The notes: generated from the sequence alone by a model not told the origin. 64,000 nucleotides of DNA from an uncultured Bacteroidota bacterium (GCA_903819975.1 CAIJFI010000004.1:248001-312000), one strand, 5' to 3'; positions 18,831 to 28,885 are shown, numbered from the stretch's first letter. Numbers and translations are program-made.

Positions 18831-21635
18831 ATGATAAAAAAGTCACTTTTAGCACTGATTATTACTTCTTGTTTATTAATCGGAATACAAGCAAAATCTC
18901 AGACAGTTACTATCGAAGGAACCGTTATGGATAGCACCTTAAAAAAGACCTTAACATCGGCAACTGTTTCGTTAGCTCGTTCAAAGGATTCTTCATTAAT
19001 GAGCTTCACAAGAGCAAATGAAGATGGGTTCTTTCAGATTAAAAATGTTGAACCGGGTAAATATCTTTTATCCGTATCATACATTGGCTACCAGCATTTA
19101 TGGTTAGGCATTAAAGTAGGAGCAACTTCAAAGCTTTCACTTGGCAATATTTATTTGGTAGATGCAAGTCAAATGAGTTCAGTTACAGTTACTGCCAGAA
19201 GACCACCTGTTGTGATTAACGGAGATTCTATTGAATTTAATTCAGAGAATTTTAAAACGGTACCAAATGCAGTTGTAGAGGATATGTTAAAAAAGATGCC
19301 AGGAATTGAGGTAGATAAAGCGGGTGCAATAACTGTGAATGGAAAGTCGGTAACAAAAGTTTATGTAAACGGCAAAGAATTTTTTACAGGCGATCCTAAG
19401 ATGGCTACAAAAAACTTACCTGCAGACGCGGTAGATAAAATACAAGTATACGATCGCAAATCGGATCAGGCAATGTTTACAGGTATAGATGATGGTAATG
19501 AAGAAACTGCAATTAACATTAAAACTAAAAAAGATCGTAAGCAATCTACATTTGGGAAAGTCAATGGTAGCGCAGGTGTACCAGGACGTTTTGATGGCCA
19601 AGGAAATGTAAACAGAATAAATAACGACGAGCAATTTTCTTTAATTGGAACCGCTAATAATACTAATCGTCAAGCTTTCTCAAATAATGATATATCTAAT
19701 TTTTCTGGTGGTGGTGGCGGTGGAGGAAGAGGTGGTGGAGGAATGATCGTTAACATTTCTGGCGCCGGTGGAGGTACCGATGCTAGTTCACAAGGTGTTG
19801 CCAATACCTATTCATTAGGTGGAAATTATTCAAATGTGTTGAATGATAAAAAAATGGATTTTAATATCAATTCTAACGCTAGTGATATAGAAAGAAATAA
19901 TATTAGTAATTCTTATACTCAAAACTTAACTCCTGGGAATTTATTTAACCGTAGTAGTTATTCAAATTCAACTAGCAGAAGCCAACAAGTTAAATTAGGA
20001 ATGACGATTGATAATAAAGTTTCAGAAACTTTTTCTTATAAGTATACGCCTTCTATTTCTACGCAACATAATACGTCGGACGGAATTTCGACAAGTACCA
20101 CCATGTTGCCTGATGGCACTTTAACCAATGCGACAAACACAAAATCGTCAAGCGTTACGGATGCATTTAATATTTCAAACACTTTATTGTTAAGAAAGAA
20201 ATTTGAAAAGAAAGGGCGTACCATTTCTTCCACTATTACACAAGGGTATAACAATTCATTGTCTAATAGCAGTCAATACACAAACCAGTTGTTTTATACT
20301 GCAGGTGTAAAAACAAAGGATTCATTATTGGATCAACAAAACAAAAGAAAGGGCATTTCAGAGTCTTATTCAGCTAATATCGTTTATACCGAGCCCCTTG
20401 GGAAAAAATCTTTATTAGAGGTAAATACCTTTTTAAACAAAAACATTGGAACAAGCAGTAAAAGGGTGTTTGATAAAGATGCTACTAATGGTTTATATGA
20501 CGCTTTAAATACCAGACTTACCAACGAGTACAATAGTGAGTATACTTATTCTGGAGCAGGTATGAATTATAGATTGAATCAGAAAAAATATAATTTCTCT
20601 ACAGGTGTTTCATTTCAGGATGCATACTTAAATGGAGAGAATACAACAGCAAGTACTAAAATTAACCATGATTTTAAAGACGTTTTACCAAATGCAATGT
20701 TTGTATATAATTTTTCACAGACACAAAATTTCAGATTCCAATATCGTACTTCTACTAACCAACCTTCTTTGACTCAATTGCAACCTGTACTTGATCAAAG
20801 TAATATTAACAACCAAACAATTGGTAATCCCGATTTAAAAAGAAGCTATACTAACAATTTCAACTTGAGTTATTTCTCCTCTAAGATTTTAGCACAACGT
20901 AACTTCTTTGCTTTGATAAATGCGCAGGTTATTGATAATTCAATTGTTAATTATGATAGTGTATTGCCAAGTAGAGCTATACTTTCAAAGCCCGTAAACG
21001 TGAATGGCGCTTATCGTGTTAATGGTACAATGAACTATGGATTCGGTATTAAGAAAATTTATTCTCGATTTAATTTTGGTATTAATGGTGGAATTAGCAA
21101 TAACATTTCGTATTCAAATGGTTTATTAAATACAACACTTGTAAAATCGGCGGGTCCAAGTTTCACATATACCTATTCACTGGATGAAGTGATGGATGTG
21201 AATTTAACTGCTAGACATACTTATAGTAATACCAACAATGCATTAAACGCTGCCTTAAATACCAATTACCTAACAAGGGTATATGGGGCCGATGTGACAA
21301 ATTATTTACCGTTTGAGATGGTGTTAAATCAATCTTTAAATTATACTATTAATGAAGGAAGAGCAGCAGGTTACAATACGTCTGTCCCTATTTACAATGC
21401 AAGTATTTCAAAATTCTTTATGAAGAATAAAAGAGCTGAATTAAAAATCAGTGCCTTTGATATCTTAAATAAGAATGTGGGTGTATCTCGTAATGTATCT
21501 CAAAACCAAATAGTGGATCAATCTTATAATGTAATCAATCAGTACTTCTTAATTGGATTCACCTATAGCCTTCAAAAATCTGGACTTACAGGAAATAGCG
21601 GTGGAGGTGGATCAAGAATGACAATTAGAATGTAA
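18831..21635 (+). CDS. Outer-membrane beta-barrel protein, TonB-receptor-like
   Basis: This 934-residue protein has a signal peptide (ending KSQ). A CarboxypepD-regulatory-like Ig domain follows (VTIEGTVMDSTLKKTLTSAT to LSVSYIGYQ), then a plug-like region (VVEDMLKKMPGIEVDKAGAI, VTKVYVNGKEFFTGDPKMAT), then a long beta-barrel. A glycine-rich stretch (GGGGGGGRGGGG) interrupts it near residue 290, probably a surface loop. It is the outer membrane beta-barrel family usual in Bacteroidota. The GLPGLI gene 47 bp downstream is the typical partner of this family, which suggests export or uptake of a peptide or metal-related ligand, not proven. Confidence 0.9.
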   Translation: MIKKSLLALIITSCLLIGIQAKSQTVTIEGTVMDSTLKKTLTSATVSLARSKDSSLMSFTRANEDGFFQIKNVEPGKYLLSVSYIGYQHLWLGIKVGATSKLSLGNIYLVDASQMSSVTVTARRPPVVINGDSIEFNSENFKTVPNAVVEDMLKKMPGIEVDKAGAITVNGKSVTKVYVNGKEFFTGDPKMATKNLPADAVDKIQVYDRKSDQAMFTGIDDGNEETAINIKTKKDRKQSTFGKVNGSAGVPGRFDGQGNVNRINNDEQFSLIGTANNTNRQAFSNNDISNFSGGGGGGGRGGGGMIVNISGAGGGTDASSQGVANTYSLGGNYSNVLNDKKMDFNINSNASDIERNNISNSYTQNLTPGNLFNRSSYSNSTSRSQQVKLGMTIDNKVSETFSYKYTPSISTQHNTSDGISTSTTMLPDGTLTNATNTKSSSVTDAFNISNTLLLRKKFEKKGRTISSTITQGYNNSLSNSSQYTNQLFYTAGVKTKDSLLDQQNKRKGISESYSANIVYTEPLGKKSLLEVNTFLNKNIGTSSKRVFDKDATNGLYDALNTRLTNEYNSEYTYSGAGMNYRLNQKKYNFSTGVSFQDAYLNGENTTASTKINHDFKDVLPNAMFVYNFSQTQNFRFQYRTSTNQPSLTQLQPVLDQSNINNQTIGNPDLKRSYTNNFNLSYFSSKILAQRNFFALINAQVIDNSIVNYDSVLPSRAILSKPVNVNGAYRVNGTMNYGFGIKKIYSRFNFGINGGISNNISYSNGLLNTTLVKSAGPSFTYTYSLDEVMDVNLTARHTYSNTNNALNAALNTNYLTRVYGADVTNYLPFEMVLNQSLNYTINEGRAAGYNTSVPIYNASISKFFMKNKRAELKISAFDILNKNVGVSRNVSQNQIVDQSYNVINQYFLIGFTYSLQKSGLTGNSGGGGSRMTIRM

Positions 21636-21682
21636 TATTAAATGAAGTTGTATATTTATAAATAATAATTAAAACTAGCTAA

Positions 21683-22525
21683 ATGAAAAAAGCCTTATTA
21701 GCCATTGTACTATTAATAGGTTCACTTACAAGCCTTTCTGCTCAAATGAAAGAAGGTAAAATTGTATATACTCAGAAAATTAATATGTGGCGTATGATAA
21801 CCGATCCGGAGATGCGTGCAAGAATTCCTGAATTTAGAACCTCTCAATTTGAACTTTTATTTAACGATCAAGCAAGTTTATACAGAACAGTTCCAGATGA
21901 CGAAGCTCCAGATCCATTTGCAAACAACAGCGGAGACAGAGGTGGACAAAGATTTATGATGCGTATGCCTGAAACTTCTACATACACTAATTTAGTTAGT
22001 CAGACACAGTATGAGTCAAGAGCTATGTATGAAAAAACGTTTTTAATTATTGATTCATTAAAGCCATTTAAGTGGAAAATTTCAGAAGAAACTAAAACTA
22101 TTGCAAAACACTTATGTAAGAAAGCGACTACTTCTATAGTAGCTCAAAGTATTAGAATGGGTGGCGGTGGATTTAGAATGGGCCGAAATAATGGCAATAA
22201 TGCAGATACTGCTAAAAAGGAAAATGCTGCAATCACACCAAAAGAAACAGAGGTTGCCGTTTGGTATACAGAAGAAATTGCAGCATCGGTTGGTCCAGAT
22301 AATTATACTGGATTACCAGGTGCTATTTTAGAAGTGGACATGGATAATGGTGCAAACGTAACTACAGCAACAGAAGTAACTTCTAAGTATGCTAAAAAAG
22401 AACTCGTACAGCCTACTAAAGGCGACAAAATGAACAAAGCTCAGTTTCAGGATGCGATGAAGAAAATTATTGAGGACATGCAAAAAGGCGGAGGAATGGG
22501 AGGAATGAGAATTAGAATGAACTAG
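21683..22525 (+). CDS. GLPGLI family protein
   Basis: The 280-residue secreted protein (signal peptide ending LSAQ) carries the family-defining motif as YTGLPGAILEVDMDNG near residue 210. It also has the N-terminal block EGKIVYTQKINMW and the WKISEETKTIAKHLCKKAT segment before the motif. Met/Gly/Arg-rich runs (GGGMGGMRIRMN at the end, MGGGGFRMGRN inside) echo the last residues of the upstream receptor (GGGGSRMTIRM). GLPGLI proteins have unknown biochemistry, and the family usually sits beside outer-membrane beta-barrel receptors, as here. The gene nearly abuts the convergent TonB receptor at 22530. Confidence 0.93.
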   Translation: MKKALLAIVLLIGSLTSLSAQMKEGKIVYTQKINMWRMITDPEMRARIPEFRTSQFELLFNDQASLYRTVPDDEAPDPFANNSGDRGGQRFMMRMPETSTYTNLVSQTQYESRAMYEKTFLIIDSLKPFKWKISEETKTIAKHLCKKATTSIVAQSIRMGGGGFRMGRNNGNNADTAKKENAAITPKETEVAVWYTEEIAASVGPDNYTGLPGAILEVDMDNGANVTTATEVTSKYAKKELVQPTKGDKMNKAQFQDAMKKIIEDMQKGGGMGGMRIRMN

Positions 22526-22529
22526 TTAT

Positions 22530-24599
22530 TTAATATGGACCTTTGATATTCCAGGTCCAACCAAGTGCAATGCTGCGTGGCTCCCCAATATAATAGGAGT
22601 ACGCAGCATTTCCTTTTACACTAAAATTTTTGGTAGCCATAGTTGAATAATAAGTGTTTGTTACATTTAATACATGCAACCATAGTTCAGATTTTTTTAT
22701 TTTATAGTTAAGTCTATAATTAAGCACATTAAATCCAGGGTATTTTGTGGCATTTACTTCATCCATAAAATATTCACTTTGGTGCTGCCATTCTAATGAG
22801 CAGTTTAAGTTATTGGTAAGCCTATAGTTTCCACTTAGGTTACTCCAATAATTTGGAGCAGCACTCATCTCTTTACCATTTACGTCTGTTCCTTTTATAG
22901 TAGTACTTATATAATTGTGTTTTGCAATTGTAGCACTCCAGTTAAGTTCAAAACGCTTGTTATGCTTGTATTTAATTTGATATTCAACTCCTATATGTTT
23001 AGTGCTCCCACTGTTTTGATTTAAATTAACTCCGTCTGTTTGTCTTACAGAAATGATTTCGTTTTTACCTAATAATTGATAAAGTGAAAATTCTGCATAC
23101 CATTTATTATGCGCATACCAACCACCAGCTTCTATATTATTAAAAGATTGAGGAAGTAAGTATGGCACTCTTATAGCGTTGTATATTTCTGTTATTTGCG
23201 GCGGTACAAATCCTTCGCTATAATTTACATAAATACCTGTAACACCTTTGTTATAAGTAATTCCTGCTTTAGGGGTTAGGCTATTAAAATTGTTATTGGA
23301 GCTTGGCGTTCCATTGGCAATTTGGTTTCTAAATAGATATTCGTAATGGTCATAACGCAATGCCATATTAAGCTTAACAGCAGAACTGATATTGGAAATC
23401 AAGTCTATAAATACAGCTTGATTTTTTATTTTAGTTTGATAAAAAGTTAAAGTAGAATCAATAACTGGATAACTATACTTGGTATATTTTCCAATACTGG
23501 TATCCTTATAAATGTCTATATAATTTGCTTTTAAATGTTGATTGGTAATATCAGCAGTTCCGCCAATTATAATTTTACTATTAAAATCTTTGATGGAAAT
23601 TATATGTTGAAGGTCTACTACATAAGAATTAAATACATTTTGGTTTGTTTGTCCTTTAAATTTTGTCGGATTACTGGTGGACGCAATAGAATAAGTTGGA
23701 TTTTGATCCATTGTATTGTCACGGTACATTAAATTCAGAATGGTATTGTTAGCTTCATTCCATTTATAAGATAAGTTTTGTCTAAGTCTTAAAGCATTAA
23801 TTTTTCGGAAAGTAAAAGTTTGTAAAGAATTAAAGTTGTGTTGCGCAAAATGAATACTATCAACCGATCCTGTCATTTGAGCGAAGTAATCTATGTATTG
23901 TATAGTATTGTATCCGGAAAGTTTAGCATTGGTCTTAAAGTCATGCCTTATACTTACTGCCTTTTTTGAAAAATCACTATAATCTATTGGGCCATTTTGT
24001 TGACTCGCCCAATTTGTATTAATAAGCCAACCACCTTTTTTAGTAGGGAAACCAAAATTTAGGTCAGTTTTCCTTAGTCCTAAAGCATTAATTTGACCAC
24101 TAATATTTAAGATTCGTGTACTAGGAGTTGGATGAGTTAATACATTAACAACACCTCCAATTGCTTCTGCTCCATACAAAGCCGATGCAGGTCCTTTAAT
24201 TATTTCAATATTTTGAATCGCAGATGTATTGATTTCTATAAGGGCATTGTTACTGAATAAGCCACTAGACCTAATGGGCATTCCATCTTCCAAGTATAAA
24301 TACAAGCCCTTTAAAGATATGGGCTGTCTTATAGCCATCATATGTTGTTCGTTTCCAATACTAGGCATGTATACCCCGCTCACTTTGTTTAATAAGAAGT
24401 CTATTCGAGCTGGCTTTGTTTCTTGAATTATTTTTTCATTGATGACGGATATCGCAATTGGGGATTCTGTGCGCTTTGTAGATAATTTGTTTGCAGACAC
24501 CACCACAGTATTCAATACTTTATAACTGCTATCCTGAGCAAAGCCTTTCATGTTAGTTAGAAATAGGCATCCAAGTAAAAGGCTAAAAGAAATCTTCAT
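22530..24599 (-). CDS. TonB-dependent outer-membrane receptor
   Basis: The 689-residue receptor has a signal peptide ending FAQ, a TonB-box-like region (TVVVSANK), and a plug domain with YLYLEDGMPIRSSGLFSNNA, IQNIEIIKGPASALYGAEAI and GGVVNVLTHP. A 22-strand-type barrel follows. It has no N-terminal Ig domain and no SusD partner, so a siderophore, metal or small-cofactor ligand is more likely than a polysaccharide; the ligand itself cannot be read from sequence. It is transcribed alone, divergent from the M24 peptidase. Confidence 0.92.
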   Translation of the reverse strand: MKISFSLLLGCLFLTNMKGFAQDSSYKVLNTVVVSANKLSTKRTESPIAISVINEKIIQETKPARIDFLLNKVSGVYMPSIGNEQHMMAIRQPISLKGLYLYLEDGMPIRSSGLFSNNALIEINTSAIQNIEIIKGPASALYGAEAIGGVVNVLTHPTPSTRILNISGQINALGLRKTDLNFGFPTKKGGWLINTNWASQQNGPIDYSDFSKKAVSIRHDFKTNAKLSGYNTIQYIDYFAQMTGSVDSIHFAQHNFNSLQTFTFRKINALRLRQNLSYKWNEANNTILNLMYRDNTMDQNPTYSIASTSNPTKFKGQTNQNVFNSYVVDLQHIISIKDFNSKIIIGGTADITNQHLKANYIDIYKDTSIGKYTKYSYPVIDSTLTFYQTKIKNQAVFIDLISNISSAVKLNMALRYDHYEYLFRNQIANGTPSSNNNFNSLTPKAGITYNKGVTGIYVNYSEGFVPPQITEIYNAIRVPYLLPQSFNNIEAGGWYAHNKWYAEFSLYQLLGKNEIISVRQTDGVNLNQNSGSTKHIGVEYQIKYKHNKRFELNWSATIAKHNYISTTIKGTDVNGKEMSAAPNYWSNLSGNYRLTNNLNCSLEWQHQSEYFMDEVNATKYPGFNVLNYRLNYKIKKSELWLHVLNVTNTYYSTMATKNFSVKGNAAYSYYIGEPRSIALGWTWNIKGPY

Positions 24600-24604
24600 A
24601 ATTG

Positions 24605-24612
24605 CAAATTTA
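24605..24612 (-). promoter_or_regulatory. -7 element for the TonB receptor (near-leaderless)
   Basis: On the minus strand TAAATTTG matches TAnnTTTG and ends 6 bp before the start codon at 24599, so transcription would begin at or next to the ATG. The position suggests a leaderless or very short-leader mRNA. Confidence 0.4.
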
Positions 24613-24658
24613 GTAGTTAATTTAGTTCTTGCCTATTTAGTCAATTAAAACAACATTT

Positions 24659-25945
24659 ATGAAAAAGCTATTTATCTCTTTGTTTTTGCTTTGTTTAATT
24701 CAAAAATCATTTACACAAGTAAAAACTGTACAAGAACAAGCTAAAATAGTGAACGAGCTTCTTTCGGATCGTATCAATAATTTGTTGCCAACATTAATGA
24801 CTAAACATAATTTGGATTGCTGGGTAATGATAACTAGAGAATACAACGAAGACCCTATTGTAAAAACCTTCTTGCCAGCTGAATGGTTGGCGGCTAGACG
24901 TAGAACCATTTTGGTATTTTATAATAATCCAAAAACGAATAAGCTTGAAAAATATGCGATTGCAAGATATCCAGTAGGCAAAGAAATACAAGCAGCTTGG
25001 GATGTTGATAAGATACCTGATCAATGGGTTGCTTTAACTAGTTTACTTGAAAAACTAAATCCAAATAAAATCGCACTTAATACATCTTCGGATTTTGCAC
25101 ATGCAGATGGACTTGATCATACCGAGTATAATGAATTCATAAATAATTTAAAACCAAAAGACAAAGAGAAAGTGGTTTCTTCTCAACCCCTTGCTGTTGC
25201 TTGGTTAGAAACAAGAACTGCTAAGGAAATGGCGTACTATCCAATTCTTTTGGAAATCACGCACGCTATAATCAAAGAGGGTTTTAGCAATAAGGTTATC
25301 AAAGTAGATCAAACAACCACAAACGATTTGGAATGGTGGTTTAGACAAAAATTGAGTGATATGGGATTATCCACCTGGTTTCATCCTTCTGTTGAAATTC
25401 AAAGAAGGAATGCAAATATTACAGACGAAACTATACACCGAGGAGATTTTTTACATGTTGATTTTGGTATTAGTTATTTAAGATTAAATTCGGATGTGCA
25501 AGAGCAAGCTTATGTTTTACTAGCTAACGAAAAAAGTGTACCAGAAAATTTAGAAGCAGCTTTAGCCAAAACAAATCAACTACAAGACATTTTAACTTCG
25601 AATTTTGCAGTTGGAAAATCTGGAAATGAGATTTTAGCAGGAGCGCTAACTGAAGCAAAAAATAAAAGCATTCAAGCTAGCATTTATACCCATCCAATTG
25701 GATTTAATGGTCATGCAGCTGGTCCCACTATTGGAATGTGGGATATGCAAAATGGAGTGCCAGGTTCGGGCGATTATAAAATGAATGCCAATACTTGTTA
25801 TTCGATAGAGTTAAATGCAATGCATCAATTAAAAGGTTGGGATAAGCCCGTAAGAGTAGCGCTTGAGCAGAATGGATTTTTTAATGGAACTACTTTTAAA
25901 TATATTGATGGTAGACAAACTAAAGTGATTTCTATTTCCTTTTAA
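24659..25945 (+). CDS. Secreted M24 family metallopeptidase (Xaa-Pro-type)
   Basis: The 428-residue protein has a signal peptide ending FTQ, an N-terminal creatinase-like domain (about 25-185) and a pita-bread catalytic domain. The complete two-metal ligand set is present: D268 in HVDFGI, D279 in NSDVQEQ, H352 in GFNGHAAGPTIG, E384 in SIELNA and E403 in ALEQNGFF. It is predicted to remove N-terminal residues from proline-containing peptides in the periplasm. Substrate specificity is not certain because related creatinase-like enzymes exist. A GC-rich terminator follows. Confidence 0.9.
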   Translation: MKKLFISLFLLCLIQKSFTQVKTVQEQAKIVNELLSDRINNLLPTLMTKHNLDCWVMITREYNEDPIVKTFLPAEWLAARRRTILVFYNNPKTNKLEKYAIARYPVGKEIQAAWDVDKIPDQWVALTSLLEKLNPNKIALNTSSDFAHADGLDHTEYNEFINNLKPKDKEKVVSSQPLAVAWLETRTAKEMAYYPILLEITHAIIKEGFSNKVIKVDQTTTNDLEWWFRQKLSDMGLSTWFHPSVEIQRRNANITDETIHRGDFLHVDFGISYLRLNSDVQEQAYVLLANEKSVPENLEAALAKTNQLQDILTSNFAVGKSGNEILAGALTEAKNKSIQASIYTHPIGFNGHAAGPTIGMWDMQNGVPGSGDYKMNANTCYSIELNAMHQLKGWDKPVRVALEQNGFFNGTTFKYIDGRQTKVISISF

Positions 25946-25966
25946 TCGCATATAACTTATTGACAA

Positions 25967-26003
25967 AAACGAGAGCGCCCCTAAACTAGGGGCGCTCTCG
26001 TTT
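25967..26003. terminator. Strong bidirectional terminator
   Basis: A 17-bp perfect stem (core GAGAGCGCCCC/GGGGCGCTCTC) with a 3-nt loop and flanking A/T tracts lies between the convergent M24 and CBM48 genes. It is far more GC-rich than its surroundings. Confidence 0.9.
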
Positions 26004-26029
26004 CATCTATTATTTAAAACAGTTCTAAA

Positions 26030-26317
26030 CTATAAAGTAACAACACTATTTGTTGTACCAAACACATTAGCAGCATGTGCTTCGGCTTGGTCATCATTTA
26101 ACCATATTTTTTTATCTGCAAAATACTTAAACTCGTGTGTAGATTCTTTTGGTAAATTTACTTCTGCAGTAAATAAGCCGTCTTTCTTTTTAGTCATGGC
26201 AAGACCTTTTTTCCATTCGTTGTTTAATCCTAAAATGTCAACTTTTTTTGCTTCAGCGTTTAAAGTGAATTTTACTTTAACGTAGTCCTTAGTTTTGAAG
26301 TATTTTTTTTCTATCAT
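26030..26317 (-). CDS. Isoamylase early-set (CBM48/AMPK-like) domain protein
   Basis: This 95-residue cytoplasmic protein is a single early-set Ig-like carbohydrate-binding domain: VKVKFTLNAEAKKVDILGLNN, then a W in NEWKKG, then HEFKYFADKKIWLNDDQAEA. Such stand-alone domains resemble the glycogen-binding module of AMPK-beta and branching enzymes. It probably binds an alpha-glucan or acts as a regulatory adaptor; no glycogen enzyme is nearby. Confidence 0.88.
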   Translation of the reverse strand: MIEKKYFKTKDYVKVKFTLNAEAKKVDILGLNNEWKKGLAMTKKKDGLFTAEVNLPKESTHEFKYFADKKIWLNDDQAEAHAANVFGTTNSVVTL

Positions 26318-26446
26318 GGTTGTATTATTATTTCTTAATCTTAATACCTTTTTTATAAAAAAGTAACCCGATTTTTTATTTAAAATCCAATACTAACAAA
26401 CAGTCTTTGCTATTTAGCCTTTATCAATCGTTTGCGATAGGTACAA

Positions 26447-26480
26447 AAAAATGTCCCTCTTTTTGTAGAGGGACATTTTT
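26447..26480 (-). terminator. Intrinsic terminator of the DUF47-PiT operon
   Basis: A 14-bp stem (AAAAATGTCCCTCT/AGAGGGACATTTTT) with a 6-nt loop lies 34 bp past the PiT stop. On the minus strand the stem ends in a T run. Confidence 0.82.
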
Positions 26481-26513
26481 GAAATCTCAATTGGGATTTA
26501 TCTACGAATTAAA

Positions 26514-28226
26514 TTACTTCATAAAATAGTGAACTGTTAAATAGGTAAGAGCAGCTAAAACACCACTTACTGGAATGGTTAATACCCAAGCCCATAATAA
26601 GTTGGTTGTTACTCCCCAACGCACTGCACTTAATCTTTTTGTTGCACCAACGCCAATGATGGATCCTGTAATGGTATGTGTTGTAGAAACAGGGATACCC
26701 ATTTGGCCTGTAAAGAACAAGGTAAATGCACCTGCAGTCTCTGCAGCAACACCTTCTAATGGAGTTACTTTAGTGATTTTTGATCCCATTGTTTTTACAA
26801 TTTTCCAACCCCCACTCATAGTTCCTAATCCGATAGAAAGGTAACAAGCAACAGGAACCCATCCAGGTAATTGTCCAAATTCTTGTATACTTCCGTTTGC
26901 AATTAAAGCAGCACCAATGATACCCATCACTTTTTGAGCGTCGTTACCACCGTGACCAATACTAAATGCAGCAGAACTAAACAACTGCAATTTTTTAAAC
27001 ATATTTGCAACAGTATATGCAGTAGGAGTTTTAATTTTTTCTACATATAAGTAGATCATCATAAAAATTATTGAAGCTCCAATAATTCCATAAACAATAA
27101 TTGAATTATCAGCTTTATCAATTTCGTCAGAGAATGATTTTTCAATATTGAATTTTTCAATTTTTGCCTTGACTTTGTCAATGTTTTTATCTTGGATTGG
27201 ATAAATATCATTCATTGCAACAATTGTAGAATCCGAGCTGATTTTATGTGCTAAAAATAATTTCAATGGTTCTTTATAGCCTTCGGTTTTATCTTTAGCT
27301 ATATCATATTCAGCCTTAGCTTCTTTATTTTCTGGAGCTTTTGCTTCAATTACTAGAAAGTCATTTGAATTACGAACGGCATCTTTTAATTTACTTGCTG
27401 CTACCCCGTTTAACCATCCATTTTCAAAAGCAACTTTTGCAATTTTGTCAGCACTTGAATTATCGAAATCACTTAAGTATGGTTCTATTTTTTTGTAATT
27501 CTCATTTGCTTTTGCAAGCTTTTCTTCATTCACTTTAATTTTAGAAAGAATTACGGTATCGCCATTTTTTATTTTCAATTCCTCTTTTAAATTCTTTGAT
27601 TCTTTTTCGTATTTATCTATACCATAAAACTTTTGTACGTTTTCTTTTATCTTACTGTCTTCAAAACGATCAAACATTAAAACAGTTCCAAGGGTCGCTA
27701 GGGAAATAATTACTAATCGCCACCATATATTCCGCATGATAGTAACTAATGTTATAAATACAGATATTATAATTCCTATAATAGGGGCCAAGAATATAAA
27801 TAGTATTGTTTTTATGATCGTGTCCGAATCAACTATCTTAGCCCAAGAATAATCTATGCCTTTAATCATTAAAGCATGCGCAATTGCTGCTCCAGCAAAT
27901 CCACCAATTAAGGTATGAGATGAAGAAGAAGGTATACCATACCACCAGGTTAAAAGGTTCCAAAAAATAGCTGCCAATAATCCAGAAAAAATTACTGGTA
28001 ATGTAATAAAGTCCTTATAAACTGTTTTGCTAATAGAGTTTGCTACAGCATGGTCTTTAAAAATCCAAAATGCAACTGAATTAAATAATGCAGCCCACAA
28101 CACAGCTTGAAGTGGTGTTAATACTTTAGTAGAAACTACGGTTGCAATTGAATTGGCTGCATCGTGGAATCCATTTATGTAGTCAAATATAAGCGCAAGC
28201 GCAATAATGATAATTAATAAAGTCAT
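26514..28226 (-). CDS. PiT family inorganic phosphate transporter
   Basis: The 570-residue membrane protein has the two inverted PiT signature repeats: GFHDAANSIATVVSTK near the N-terminus and GHGGNDAQKVMG in the second half. The helix-loop motif PSSSSHTLIGG also recurs in the second half as PVSTTHTITGS. About 180 mostly hydrophilic residues, rich in K/E and predicted helical, are inserted around residues 190-370 between the two halves. It imports phosphate with a cation at low affinity. It lies 11 bp downstream of the DUF47 gene, the usual partner that modulates PiT activity, and a terminator follows it. Confidence 0.95.
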   Translation of the reverse strand: MTLLIIIIALALIFDYINGFHDAANSIATVVSTKVLTPLQAVLWAALFNSVAFWIFKDHAVANSISKTVYKDFITLPVIFSGLLAAIFWNLLTWWYGIPSSSSHTLIGGFAGAAIAHALMIKGIDYSWAKIVDSDTIIKTILFIFLAPIIGIIISVFITLVTIMRNIWWRLVIISLATLGTVLMFDRFEDSKIKENVQKFYGIDKYEKESKNLKEELKIKNGDTVILSKIKVNEEKLAKANENYKKIEPYLSDFDNSSADKIAKVAFENGWLNGVAASKLKDAVRNSNDFLVIEAKAPENKEAKAEYDIAKDKTEGYKEPLKLFLAHKISSDSTIVAMNDIYPIQDKNIDKVKAKIEKFNIEKSFSDEIDKADNSIIVYGIIGASIIFMMIYLYVEKIKTPTAYTVANMFKKLQLFSSAAFSIGHGGNDAQKVMGIIGAALIANGSIQEFGQLPGWVPVACYLSIGLGTMSGGWKIVKTMGSKITKVTPLEGVAAETAGAFTLFFTGQMGIPVSTTHTITGSIIGVGATKRLSAVRWGVTTNLLWAWVLTIPVSGVLAALTYLTVHYFMK

Positions 28227-28237
28227 CAGGTGTTAAA

Positions 28238-28885
28238 TTAAGCGTACTTGATAATGATTGATTCAATTACATTTGAAACGTCTTCAATTTTATCAGTTGC
28301 AATTTCAAGCACTTGATAAATCTCTCTTTTTTTAATAACTTCTTTGAAGTCATTTTCTTGTTCAAATAGTTTTTCAATGCTCATATCAAATACATCATCT
28401 GCTTGATTTTCGATGCTATTTACTTTAATCATAGCTTCGGTCATTTCCTTAATATTTTTCATGTTACGAAGTCCCATCACTGCCTTTTTAGTTTCAGCTG
28501 TACCTTGAAGGATTAATTCTGCCAACTTGTGAATTCCTGTATCGTTAGGGTTCACTTTGTAAAAGTTGATCTTTTTAGCAGATGCATATATATAGTCAGC
28601 GATATCATCTAATGAAGTTGCTAAGTAGTGTATATCCTCTCTATCAAATGGAGTGATAAAGTTTCTTCCTAATTCTGTGAAAATGTTATGCGTTAAATCA
28701 TCATTTTTATGTTCTAAATTTTCAATTTGAGCCAAAATATTAGCTCTTACATCAGCATCTGGCTCATTCACCATTTCCTTAAGCTTTACGCCCATTTGTT
28801 GTACATGCTCAGATACTTCTTCAAATAGTTGAAAAAATACTCTGTCTTTTGGTAAGAAAATCTTCATGATTGAATTAAAGTCCAT
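28238..28885 (-). CDS. DUF47 family (PhoU-like) transporter regulator
   Basis: The 215-residue all-helical cytoplasmic protein carries DUF47 features: KIFLPKDRVFFQLFEE at the start, ENLEHKNDDLTHNI, TPFDREDIHYLATSLDDIADY, and the final ATDKIEDVSNVIESIII. The E/D-rich ExxxD motifs are PhoU-like metal-binding positions. It is the first gene of the two-gene operon with the PiT transporter and likely tunes phosphate transport. A start at M7 (28867) is also possible. Confidence 0.93.
   Translation of the reverse strand: MDFNSIMKIFLPKDRVFFQLFEEVSEHVQQMGVKLKEMVNEPDADVRANILAQIENLEHKNDDLTHNIFTELGRNFITPFDREDIHYLATSLDDIADYIYASAKKINFYKVNPNDTGIHKLAELILQGTAETKKAVMGLRNMKNIKEMTEAMIKVNSIENQADDVFDMSIEKLFEQENDFKEVIKKREIYQVLEIATDKIEDVSNVIESIIIKYA

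Noticed and set aside
19700-19750. Glycine-rich run as a sign of a frameshift or repeat expansion
   Set aside because: The frame is continuous on both sides and similar Gly-rich loops are common in this outer-membrane family and its GLPGLI partner.
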